Assembly: GCF_051014685.1 (NCBI RefSeq)
Contig: NW_027479413.1
Location: 62,001 to 126,000 of the forward strand
From: Ptiloglossa arizonensis
Lineage: Eukaryota > Arthropoda > Insecta > Hymenoptera > Colletidae
DNA: 64,000 nucleotides
Reading direction: 5' to 3'
The position numbers and the translations under genes are program-made. Shown in pieces: positions 11,601-23,847 of the stretch. Position 1 is the stretch's first letter. The number at the start of each line of letters is the position of its first letter. The notes under the pieces are model-generated. The model was not told the origin of the DNA and made no database searches. It saw only the letters and a list, made by a program, of their open reading frames with translations.

Positions 11601-12883
11601 TTCTCAACCATTTCTTGGCTTCAAACTCCCATATCTCGAGAACGGATTGACCTAACCCAAAAATTCCTATCGCATCTGAAAGTAGAAACTCGCCCGATTA
11701 CAACGGTATGTGTATTTTTTCCCTCGGCCATTCTGGTTAAGCGTTTGGAGCAGCAGAATTGCGAAAAATTTTATTCCTTCACAACCATTCCTTGGCTTCA
11801 AACTCCCATATCTCGCAAACGGATTGACCTAACCCAAAAATTCCTATTGCATCTGAAAGTAGAAACTAGCCCGATTACAACGGTATGTGTATTCTTTCCC
11901 TAGGCCATTCTGGTTAAGCGTCTGAAGCAGCAGAATCGCGAAAAATTTGATGTCTTCTCAACCATTTCTTAGCTTCAAACTCTCATATCTCGCGAACGGA
12001 TTGACCTAACCCAAACATTCCTATGGCATTTGAAAGTAGAAACTCGCCCGATTACAACGGTACGTGTATTTTTCCCCTAGGCCATTCTGGTTAAACGATT
12101 GGAGAAGCAGAATTGCGAAAAATTTTTTGCCTTCTCCATCATTTCTTGGCTTCAAACTCCCATATCTCGCGAACGGATTGACCTAACCCAAAAATTCCTA
12201 TTGCATCTGAAAGTAGAAACTCGCCCGATTACAACGGTATGTGTATTTTTGCCCTAGGCCATTCTGTTTAAGCGTTTGGAGCAGCAGAAGTGCGAAAAAT
12301 TTGTTGTCTCCTCAACCATTTCTTAGCTTCAAACTCCCATATCTCGCGAACGGATTGACCTAACCCAAAAATTCCTATTGCATCTGAAAGTAGAAACTCG
12401 CCCGATTACAACGGTATGTGTATTTGTTCCCTAGGCCATTCTGCTTAAGCGTTTGGAGCAGCAGAAATGCGAAAAATTTTTTTCCTTCACAACCATTTCT
12501 TGGCTTCAAACTCCCATATCTCGCGAACGGATTTACCTACCCCAAAAATTCCTATTGCCTCTGAAAGTAGAAACTCGCCCGATTACATTGGTATGTGTAT
12601 TTAGTCCCTAGGCCATTCGGATTAAGCGTTTGGAGCAGCAGAAGTGCGAAAAATTTGTTGTCTTCTAAACCATTTCTTAGCTACAAACTCCCATATCTCG
12701 CAAACAGATTGACCTAACCCAAAAATTCCGATGGCATCTGAAAGTAGAAACTAGCCCGATTACAGCGGTATGTGTATTTTTTCCCTAGGATATTCTGGTT
12801 AAGCGTTTGGAGCAGCAGAATTACGAAAAATTTTCTCCTTCTCAACCATTTCTTGGCTTCAAACTCCCATATCTCGAGAACGG

Positions 12884-14830
12884 ATTGACCTAACCCAAAA
12901 ATTCCTATCGCATCTGAAAGTAGAAACTCGCCCGATTACAACGGTATGTGTATTTTTTCCCTAGGCCATTCTGGTTAAGCGTTTGGAGCAGCAGAAAAGC
13001 GAAAAATTTTTTTCCTTCACAACCATTTCTTGGCTTCAAACTCCCATATCTCGCGAACGGATTGACCTACCCCAAAAATTCCTGTTGCATCTGAAAGTAG
13101 AAACTCGCCCGATTACAACGGTATGTGTATTTTTGCCCTAGGCCATTCTGATTAAGCGTTTGGAGCAGCAGAAGTGCGAAAAATTTGTTGTCTCCTCAAC
13201 CATTTTTTAGCTTCAAACTCCCATATCTCGCGAACGGATTGACCTAACCCAAAAATTCCTATCGCATCTGAAAGTAGAAACCCGCCCGATTACAACGGTA
13301 TGTGTATTTTTTCCCTAGTCCATTCTGGTTAAGCGTTTGAAGCAGCAGAATTGCGAAAAATTTTTTGCCTTCTCAACCATTTCTTGGCTTCAAACTCCCA
13401 TTTCTCGCAAACGGATTGACCTAACCCAAAAATTCCGATTGCATCTGAAAGTAGAAACTCGCACGATTACAGCGGTATGCGTATTTTTTCCCTAGGCCAT
13501 TCTGGTTAAGCTTTTGGAGCAGCAGAATTGCGAAAAATTTGTGGTCTTCTCAACCATTTCTTAGGTTCAAACTCTCATATCTAGCGAACGGATTGACCTA
13601 ACCTAAAAATTCCTATTGCATTTGAAAGTAGAAACTCGCCCGATTACAGCGGTACGTGTATTTTTCCCCTAGGCCATTCTGGTTAAGCGATTGGAGCAGC
13701 AGAAGTGCGAAAAATTTGTTGTCTTGTCAACCATTTCTTAGCTTCAAAGTCCCATATCTCGCGAACGGATTGACCTAACCCAAAAATTCCTATTGTAATT
13801 GAATGTAGAAACTCGCCCGATTACAACGGTATGCGTATTTTTTCCCTAGGCCATTCTGGTTAAGCGTTTGGAGCAGCAGAATTGCGAAAAATTTGTTGTC
13901 TTCTCAACCATTTCTTAGGTTCAAACTCTCATATCTATCGAACGGATTGACCTAACCCAAAAATTCCTATTGCATTTGAAAGTAGAAACTCGCCCGATTA
14001 CAGCGGTACGTGTATTTTTCCCCTAGGCCATTCTGGTTAAGCGATTGGAAAAGCAGAAGTGCGAAAAATTTGTTGTCTTGTCAAACATTTCTTAGCTTCA
14101 AACTCCCATATCTCGCGAATGGATTGACCTAACCCAAAAATTCCTATTGCATCTGAAAGTAGAATCTCGCCCGATTACAACGGTATGTGTATTTTTGCCC
14201 TAGGCCATTCTGGTTAAGCGTTTGGAGCAGCAGAAGTGCGAAAAATTTGTTGCCTCCTCAACCATTTCTTAGCTTCAAACTCCCATATCTCGCGAACGGA
14301 TTGACCTAACCCAAAAATTCCTATTGCATCTGAAAGTAGAAACTCGCCCGATTACAACGGTATGTGTATTTTTTCCCTCGGCCATTCTGGTTAAGCGTTT
14401 GGAGCAGCAGAATTGCGAAAAATTTTATTCCTTCACAACCATTCCTTGGCTTCAAACTCCCATATCTCGCAAACGGATTGACCTAACCCAAAAATTCCTA
14501 TTGCATCTGAAAGTAGAAACTGGCCCGATTACAACGGTATGTGTATTCTTTCCCTAGGCCATTCTGGTTAAGCGTCTGAAGCAGCAGAATTGCGAAAAAT
14601 ATTTTGCCTTCTCAACCATTTCTTGGCTTCAAACTCCCATATCTCGCGAACGGATTGACCTAACCCAAAAATTCCTATCGCATCTGAAAGTAGAAACTCG
14701 CCCGATTACAACGGTATGTATATTTTTTCCCTAGGCCATTCTGGTTAAGCGTTTGGAGCAGCAGAATGGCGAAAAATTTTTTTCCTTCACAACCATTTCT
14801 TGGCTTCAAACTCCCATATCTCGAGAACAG
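12884..14830 (+). repeat. 11-unit duplication, member A (1,947 bp)
   Basis: Eleven units of exactly 177 bp. They are repeated at 14,831-16,777 and account for the extra length in the second 58-unit block. Matching markers include CAGAAAAGCG, GTAATTGAATGTAG, TCTATCGAACGG, ATGGATTGACC, AGAATCTCGCCC, CCCTCGGCC and ACTGGCCC. The region contains no 176-bp unit. Confidence 0.85.
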
Positions 14831-16777
14831 ATTGACCTAACCCAAAAATTCCTATCGCATCTGAAAGTAGAAACTCGCCCGATTACAACGGTATGTGTAT
14901 TTTTTCCCTAGGCCATTCTGGTTAAGCGTTTGGAGCAGCAGAAAAGCGAAAAATTTTTTTCCTTCACAACCATTTCTGGGCTTCAAAATCCCATATCTCG
15001 CGAACGGATTGACCTACCCCAAAAATTCCTGTTGCATCTGAAAGTAGAAACTCGCCCGATTACAACGGTATGTGTATTTTTGCCCTAGGCCATTCTGATT
15101 AAGCGTTTGGAGCAGCAGAAGTGCGAAAAATTTGTTGTCTCCTCAACCATTTTTTAGCTTCAAACTCCCATATCTCGCGAACGGATTGACCTAACCCAAA
15201 AATTCCTATCGCATCTGAAAGTAGAAACCCGCCCGATTACAACGGTATGTGTATTTTTTCCCTAGTCCATTCTGGTTAAGCGTTTGAAGCAGCAGAATTG
15301 CGAAAAATTTTTTGCCTTCTCAACCATTTCTTGGCTTCAAACTCCCATTTCTCGCAAACGGATTGACCTAACCCAAAAATTCCGATTGCATCTGAAAGTA
15401 GAAACTCGCACGATTACAGCGGTATGCGTATTTTTTCCCTAGGCCATTCTGGTTAAGCTTTTGGAGCAGCAGAATTGCGAAAAATTTGTGGTCTTCTCAA
15501 CCATTTCTTAGGTTCAAACTCTCATATCTAGCGAACGGATTGACCTAACCTAAAAATTCCTATTGCATTTGAAAGTAGAAACTCGCCCGATTACAGCGGT
15601 ACGTGTATTTTTCCCCTAGGCCATTCTGGTTAAGCGATTGGAGCAGCAGAAGTGCGAAAAATTTGTTGTCTTGTCAACCATTTCTTAGCTTCAAAGTCCC
15701 ATATCTCGCGAACGGATTGACCTAACCCAAAAATTCCTATTGTAATTGAATGTAGAAACTCGCCCGATTACAACGGTATGCGTATTTTTTCCCTAGGCCA
15801 TTCTGGTTAAGCGTTTGGAGCAGCAGAATTGCGAAAAATTTGTTGTCTTCTCAACCATTTCTTAGGTTCAAACTCTCATATCTATCGAACGGATTGACCT
15901 AACCCAAAAATTCCTATTGCATTTGAAAGTAGAAACTCGCCCGATTACAGCGGTACGTGTATTTTTCCCCTAGGCCATTCTGGTTAAGCGATTGGAAAAG
16001 CAGAAGTGCGAAAAATTTGTTGTCTTGTCAAACATTTCTTAGCTTCAAACTCCCATATCTCGCGAATGGATTGACCTAACCCAAAAATTCCTATTGCATC
16101 TGAAAGTAGAATCTCGCCCGATTACAACGGTATGTGTATTTTTGCCCTAGGCCATTCTGGTTAAGCGTTTGGAGCAGCAGAAGTGCGAAAAATTTGTTGC
16201 CTCCTCAACCATTTCTTAGCTTCAAACTCCCATATCTCGCGAACGGATTGACCTAACCCAAAAATTCCTATTGCATCTGAAAGTAGAAACTCGCCCGATT
16301 ACAACGGTATGTGTATTTTTTCCCTCGGCCATTCTGGTTAAGCGTTTGGAGCAGCAGAATTGCGAAAAATTTTATTCCTTCACAACCATTCCTTGGCTTC
16401 AAACTCCCATATCTCGCAAACGGATTGACCTAACCCAAAAATTCCTATTGCATCTGAAAGTAGAAACTGGCCCGATTACAACGGTATGTGTATTCTTTCC
16501 CTAGGCCATTCTGGTTAAGCGTCTGAAGCAGCAGAATTGCGAAAAATATTTTGCCTTCTCAACCATTTCTTGGCTTCAAACTCCCATATCTCGCGAACGG
16601 ATTGACCTAACCCAAAAATTCCTATCGCATCTGAAAGTAGAAACTCGCCCGATTACAACGGTATGTATATTTTTTCCCTAGGCCATTCTGGTTAAGCGTT
16701 TGGAGCAGCAGAATGGCGAAAAATTTTTTTCCTTCACAACCATTTCTTGGCTTCAAACTCCCATATCTCGAGAACAG
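14831..16777 (+). repeat. 11-unit duplication, member B (1,947 bp)
   Basis: Second copy of 12,884-14,830. It differs near 14,980 (TTTCTGGGCTTCAAAATCCC against TTTCTTGGCTTCAAACTCCC). The CAAAATCCC variant also occurs near 4,735 and 16,932, so a short patch may have been transferred between units. The match to member A stops near 16,850, where TTTTTGCCC replaces TTTTTTCCC. Confidence 0.83.
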
Positions 16778-19700
16778 ATTGACCTAACCCAAAAATTCCT
16801 ATCGCATCTGAAAGTAGAAACTCGCCCGATTACAACGGTATGTGTATTTTTGCCCTAGGCCATTCTGTTTAAGCGTTTGGAGCAGCAGAAGTGCGAAAAA
16901 TTTGTTGTCTCCCCAACCATTTCTTAGCTTCAAAATCCCATATCTCGCGAACGGATTGACCTAACCCAAAAATTCCGATGGCATCTGAAAGTAGAAACTA
17001 GCCCGATTACAGCGGTATGTGCATTTTTTCCCTAGGATATTCTGGTTAAGCGTTTGGAGCAGCAGAATTGCGAAAAATTTTTTCCTTCTCAACCATTTCT
17101 TGGCTTCAAACTCCAATATCTCGCGAACGGATTGACCTAACCCAAAAATTCCTGTTGCATCTGAAAGTAGAAACTCGCCCGATTACAACGGTATGCGTAT
17201 TTTTTCCCTAGGCCATTCTGGTTAAGCGTTTGGAGCAGCAGAATTGCGAAAAATTTGTTGTCCTCTCAACCATTTCTTAGCTTCAAACTGCCATATCTCG
17301 CGAAAGGATTGACCTAACCCAAAAATTCCTGTTGCATAAGAAAGTAGAAACTCACCCGATTATAACGGTATGCGTATTTTTTCCCTAGTCCATTCTCGTT
17401 AAGCGTTTGGAGCAGCAGAAGTGCGAAAGATTTGTTGTCTTGTCAAACATTTCTTAGCTTCAAACTCCCATGTCTGGCGAACGGATTGACCTAACCCAAA
17501 AATTCCTGTTGCATCACAAAGTAGAAACTCGCCCGATTACAACGGTATGTGTATTTTTTCCCTAGGCCATTCTGGTTAAGCGTTTGGAGCAGCAGAAAGG
17601 CGAAAAATTTTTTTCCTTCACAACCATTTCTTGGCTTCAAACTCCCATATCTCGCGAACGGATTGACCTACCCCAAAAATTCCTATTGCCTCTGAAAGTA
17701 GAAACTCGCCCGATTACATTGGTATGTGTATTTAGTCCTTAGGCCATTCGGATTAAGCGTTTGGAGCAGCAGAAGTGCGAAAAATTTGTTGTCTTCTAAA
17801 CCATTTCTTAGCTACAAACTCCCATATCTCGCAAACAGATTGACCTAACCCAAAAATTCCGATGGCATCTGAAAGTAGAAACTAGCCCGATTACAGCGGT
17901 ATGTGTATTTTTTCCCTAGGATATTCTGGTTAAGCGTTTGGAGCAGCAGAATTGCGAAAAATTTTCTCCTTCTCAACCATTTCTTGGCTTCAAACTCCAA
18001 TATCTCGCGAACGGATTGACCCAACCCAAAAATTCCTGTTGCATCTGAAAGTAGAAACTCGCCCGATTACAACTGTATGCGTGTTTTCTCCCTTGGCCAT
18101 TCTGGTTAAGCGTTTGGAGCAGCAGAATTGCGAAAAATTTGTTCTCTTCTCAACCATTTCTTATGTTCAAACTCTCATATCTCGCGAACGGATTGACCTA
18201 ACTCAAAAATTCCTATTGCATTTGAAAGTAGAAACTCGCCCGATTACAACGGTATGTGTATTTTTTCCCTAGTCCATTCTGTTTGAGCGTTTGGAGCAGC
18301 AGAATCGCGAAAAATTTGTTGTCTTCTCAACCATTTCTTAACTTCAAACTCTCATATCTCGCGAACGGATTGACCTAACCCAAACATTCCTATGGCATTT
18401 GAAAGTAGAAACTCGCCCGATTACAACGGTACGTGTATTTTTCCCCTAGGCCATTCTGGTTAAACGATTGGAGAAGCAGAATTGCGAAAAATTTTTTGCC
18501 TTCTCAACCATTTCTTGGCTTCAAACTCCCATATCTCGCGAACGGATTGACCTAACCCAAAAATTCCTATTGCATCTGAAAGTAGAAACTCGCCCGATTA
18601 CAACGGTATGTGTATTTTTGCCCTAGGCCATTCTGTTTAAGCGTTTGGAGCAGCAGAAGTGCGAAAAATTTTTTGCCTTCTCAACCATTTCTTGGCTTCA
18701 AACTCCCATATCTCGCGAACGGATTGACCTAACCCAAAAATTCCTATTGCATCTGAAAGTAGAAACTCGCCCGATTACAACGGTATGTGTATTTTTGCCC
18801 TAGGCCATTCTGTTTAAGCGTTTGGAGCAGCAGAAGTGCGAAAAATTTGTTGTCTCCTCAACCATTTCTTAGCTTCAAACTGCCATATCTCGCGAACGGA
18901 TTGACCTACCCCAAAAATTCCTATTGCCTCTGAAAGTAGAAACTCGCCCGATTACATTGGTATGTGTATTTAGTCCCTAGGCCATTCGGATTAAGCGTTT
19001 GGAGCAGCAGAAGTGCGAAAAATTTGTTGTCTTCTAAACCATTTCTTAGCTACAAACTCCCATATCTCGCAAACGGATTGACCTAACCCAAAAATACCGA
19101 TGGCATCTGAAAGTAGAAACTAGCCCGATTACAGCGGTATGTGTATTTTTTCCCTAGGATATTCTGGTTAAGCGTTTGGAGCAGCAGCATTGCGAAAAAT
19201 TTTTTCCTTCTCAACCATTTCTTGGATTCAAACTCCAATATCTCGCGAACGGATTGACCTAACCCAAAAATTCCTATTGCATCTGAAAGTAGAAACTCGC
19301 CCGATTACAACGGTATGTGTATTTTTGCCCCAGGCCATTCTGTTTAAGCGTTTGGAGCAACAGAAGTGCGAAAAATTTGTTGTCTCCTCAACCATTTCTT
19401 AGCTTCAAACTCCCATATCTCGCGAACGGATTGACCTACCCCAAAAATTCCTATTGCCTCTGAAAGTAGAAACTCGCCCGATTACATTGGTATGTGTATT
19501 TAGTCCCTAGGCCATTCGGATTAAGCGTTTGGAGCAGCAGAATTGCGAAAAATTTGTTGTCTTCTAAACCATTTCTTAGCTACAAACTCGCATATCTCGC
19601 AAACAGATTGACCTAACCCAAAAATTCCGATGGCATCTGAAAGTAGAAACTAGCCCGATTACAGCGGTATGTGTGTTTTTTCTCTAGGATATTCTGGTTA

Positions 19701-20491
19701 AGCGTTTGGAGCAGCAGAATTACGAAAAATTTTCTCCTTCTCAACCATTTCTTGGCTTCAAACTCCAATATCTCGCGAACGGATTGACCTAACCCAAAAA
19801 TTCCTGTTGCATCTGAAAGTAGAATCTCGCCCGATTACAACGGTATGCGTGTTTTTTCCCTTGGCCATTCTGGTTAAGCGTTTGGAGCAGCAGAATTGCG
19901 AAAAATTTGTTGTCTTCTCAACCATTTCTTAGGTTCAAACTCTCATATCTCGCGAACGGATTGACCTAACTCAAAAATTCCTATTGCATTTGAAAGTAGA
20001 AGCTCGCCCGATTACAACGGTATGTGTATTTTGTCCCTAGGCCATTCTGGTTAAGCGTTTGAAGCAGCAGAATTGCGAAAAATTTTTTGCCTTCTCAACC
20101 ATTTCTTGGCTTCAAACTCCCATATCTCGCGAACGGATTGACCTAACCCAAAAATTCCTATTGCATCTGAAAGTAGAAACTCGCCCGATTACAACGGTAT
20201 GTGTATTTTTGCACTAGGCCATTCTGTTTAAGCGTTTGGAGCAGCAGAAGTGCGAAAAATTTGTTGTCTCCTCAACCATTTCTTAGCTTCAAACTCCCAT
20301 ATCTCGCGAACGGATTGACCTACCCCAAAAATTCCTATTGCCTCTGAAAGTAGAAACTCGCCCGATTACATTGGTATGTGTATTTAGTCCTTAGGCCATT
20401 CGGATTAAGCGTTTGGAGCAGCAGAAGTGCGAAAAATTTGTTGTCTTCTAAACCATTTCTTAGCTTCAAACTCCCATATGTCGCGAACAGA

Positions 20492-23400
20492 TTGACTTAA
20501 CCCAAAAATTCCTGCTGCGTCTGAAAGTAGAAACTCGCCCGATTACAACGGTATGTGTATTTTTTCCCTAGGCCATTCTGGTTAAGCGGCTGGAGCAGCA
20601 GAAGTGCGAAAAATTTGTTGTCTTGTCAACCATTTCTTAGCTTCAAACTCCCATATGTCGCGAACGGATTGACCTAACCCAAAAATTCCTATCGCATCTG
20701 AAAGTAGAAACTCGCCCGATTACAAAGGTATGTGTATTTCTTCCCTAGGCCATTCTGGTTAAGCCTTTGGAGCAGCAGAATTGCGAAAAATTTGTTGTCT
20801 TCTCAACCATTTCTTAGCTTCAAACTCCCATATGTAGCGAACGGATTGACCTAACCCAAAAATTCCGATGGCATCTGAAAGTAGAAACTAGCCCGATTAC
20901 AGCGGTATGTGTATTTTTTCACTAGGATATTCTGGTTAAGCGTTTGGAGCAGCAGAATTACGAAAAATTTTCTCCTTCTCAACCATTTCTTGGCTTCAAA
21001 CTCCAATATCTCGCGAACGGATTGACCTAACCCAAAAATTCCTGTTGCATCTGAAAGTAGAAACTCGCCCGATTACAACGGTATGCGTGTTGTTTCCCTT
21101 GGCCATTCTGGTTAAGCGTTTGGAGCAGCAGAATTGCGAAAAATTTGTTGTCTTCTCAACCATTTCTTAGGTTCAAACTCTCATATCTCGCGATCGGATT
21201 GACCTAACTCAAAAATTCCTATTGCATTTGAAAGTAGAAACTCGCCCGATTACAGCGGTATGTGTATTTTTTCCCTAGGATATTCTGGTTAAGCGTTTGG
21301 AGCAGCAGAATTACGAAAAATTTTCTCCTTCTCAACCATTTCTTGGCTTCAAACTCCCATATCTCGCGAACGGATTGACCTAACCCAAAAATTCCTGTTG
21401 CATCTGAAAGTAGAAACTCGCCCGATTACAACGGTATGCGTGTTTTTTCCCTTGGCCATTCTGGTTAAGCGTTTGGAGCAGCAGAATTGCGAAAAATTTT
21501 CTCCTTCTCAACCATTTCTTGGCTTCAAACTCCAATATCTCGCGAACGGATTGACCTAACCCAAAAATTCCTGTTGCATCTGAAAGTAGAAACTCGCCCG
21601 ATTACAACGGTATGCGTGTTTTTTCCCTTGGCCATTCTGGTTAAGCGTTTGGAGCAGCAGAATTGCGAAAAATTTGTTGTCTTCTCAACCATTTCTTAGG
21701 TTCAAACTCTCATATCTCGCGAACGGATTGACCTAACTCAAAAATTCCTATTGCATTTGAAAGTAGAAACTCGCCCGATTACAACGGTATGTGTATTTGT
21801 TCCCTAGGCCATTCTGGTTAAGCGTTTGGAGCAGCAGAAAGGCGAAAAATTTTTTTCCTTCACAACCATTTCTTGGCTTCAAACTCCCATATCTCGAGAA
21901 CGGATTGACCTAACCCAAAAATTCCTATCGCATCTGAAAGTAGAAACTCGCCCGATTACAACAGTATGTGTATTTTTTCCCTAGGCCATTCTGGTTAAGC
22001 GTTTGGAGCAGCAGAAAGGCGAAAAATTTTTTTCCTTCACAACCATTTCTTGGCTTCAAACTCCCATATCTCGCGAACGGATTGACCTACCCCAAAAATT
22101 CCTATTGCCTCTGAAAGTAGAAACTCGCCCGATTACATTGGTATGTGTATTTAGTCCCTAGGCCATTCGGATTAAGCGTTTGGAGCAGCAGAAGTGCGAA
22201 AAATTTGTTGTCTTCTAAACCATTTCTTAGCTACAAACTCCCATATCTCGCAAACAGATTGACCTAACCCAAAAATTCCGATGGCATCTGAAAGTAGAAA
22301 CTAGCCCGATTACAGCGGTATGTGTATTTTTTCCCTAGGATATTCTGGTTAAGCGTTTGGAGCAGCAGAATTACGAAAAATTTTCTCCTTCTCAACCATT
22401 TCTTGGCTTCAAACTCCAATATCTCGCGAACGGATTGACCAAACCCAAAAATTCCTGTTGCATCTGAAAGTAGAAACTCGCCCGATTACAACGGTATGCG
22501 TGTTGTTTCCCTTGGCCATTCTGGTTAAGCGTTTGGAGCAGCAGAATTGCGAAAAATTTGTTGTCTTCTCAACCATTTCTTAGGTTCAAACTCTCATATC
22601 TCGCGAACGGATTGACCTAACTCAAAAATTCCTATTGCATTTGAAAGTAGAAACTCGCCCGATTACAACGGTATGTGTATTTTGTCCCTAGGCCATTCTG
22701 GTTAAGCGTTTGGAGCAGCAGAACTGCGAAAAATTTGTTGTCTTCTAAACCATTTCTTAGCTACAAACTCCCATATCTCGCAAACGGATTGACCTAACCC
22801 AAAAATTCCGATGGCATCTGAAAGTAGAAACTAGCCCGATTGCAGCGGTATGTGTATTTTTTCCCTAGGATATTCTGGTTAAGCGTTTGGAGCAGCAGCA
22901 TTGCGAAAAATTTTTTCCTTCTCAACCATTTCTTGGATTCAAACTCCAATATCTCGCGAACGGATTGACCTAACCCAAAAATTCCTATTGCATCTGAAAG
23001 TAGAAACTCGCCCGATTACAACGGTATGTGTATTTTTGCCCTAGGCCATTCTGTTTAAGCGTTTGGAGCAACAGAAGTGCGAAAAATTTGTTGTCTCCTC
23101 AACCATTTCTTAGCTTCAAACTCCCATATCTCGCGAACGGATTGACCTAACCCAAAAATTCCTATTGCATCTGAAAGTAGAAACTCGCCCGATTACAACG
23201 GTATGTGTATTTTTTCCCTAGGCCATTCTGGTTAAGCGTTTGGAGCAGCAGAATTACGAAAAATTTTCTCCTTCTCAACCATTTCTTGGCTTCAAACTCC
23301 AATATCTCGCGAACGGATTGACCTAACCCAAAAATTCCTGTTGCATCTGAAAGTAGAAACTCGCCCGATTACAACGGTATGCGTGTTGTTTCCCTTGGCC

Positions 23401-23847
23401 ATTCTGGTTAAGCGTTTGGAGCAGCAGAATTGCGAAAAATTTGTTGTCTTCTCAACCATTTCTTAGGTTCAAACTCTCATATCTCGCGAACGGATTGACC
23501 TGACTCAAAAATTCCTATTGCATTTGAAAGTAGAAACTCGCCCGATTACAACGGTATGTGTATTTTGTCCCTAGGCCATTCTGGTTAAGCGTTTGGAGCA
23601 GCAGAAGTGCGAAAAATTTGTTGTCTTCTAAACCATTTCTTAGCTACAAACTCCCATATCTCGCAAACGGATTGACCTAACCCAAAAATTCCGATGGCAT
23701 CTGAAAGTAGAAACTAGCCCGATTACAGCGGTATGTGTATTTTTTCCCTAGGATATTCTGGTTAAGCGTTTGGAGCAGCAGCATTGCGAAAAATTTTTTC
23801 CTTCTCAACCATTTCTTGGATTCAAACTCCCATATGTCGCGAACAGA
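20492..23847 (+). repeat. 19-unit block, copy 1 (3,356 bp)
   Basis: Nineteen units, seven of them 176 bp (19 x 177 - 7 = 3,356). The first unit carries GATTGACTTAAC followed by CCTGCTGCGTCTG, and the same pair of rare variants restarts the block at 23,848. Other shared markers are AAGCGGCTGGAGCAG, ATTACAAAGG, ATATGTAGCGAAC, TTTTTCACTAGG and CGCGATCGGATTG. Three consecutive units near 21.2-21.6 kb carry the short TTTTCTCC form. Confidence 0.92.

Larger units (their letters stand above)
10259..20485 (+). repeat. 58-unit block, copy 2, rearranged
   Basis: Near-identical second copy of 1 to about 8,810. The offset is 10,258 bp up to about 14,830. It becomes 12,205 bp from about 16,780 because an extra 1,947-bp (11-unit) duplication intervenes, and 11,675 bp from about 18,970 because 530 bp (three units) are missing. 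Similarity ends near 20,485, where CGCGAACAGATTGACTTAAC replaces the copy-1 sequence. Substitutions are rare in the parts I compared: C at 2,866 is T at 13,124, and A at 4,814 is G at 17,019. Confidence 0.88.
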
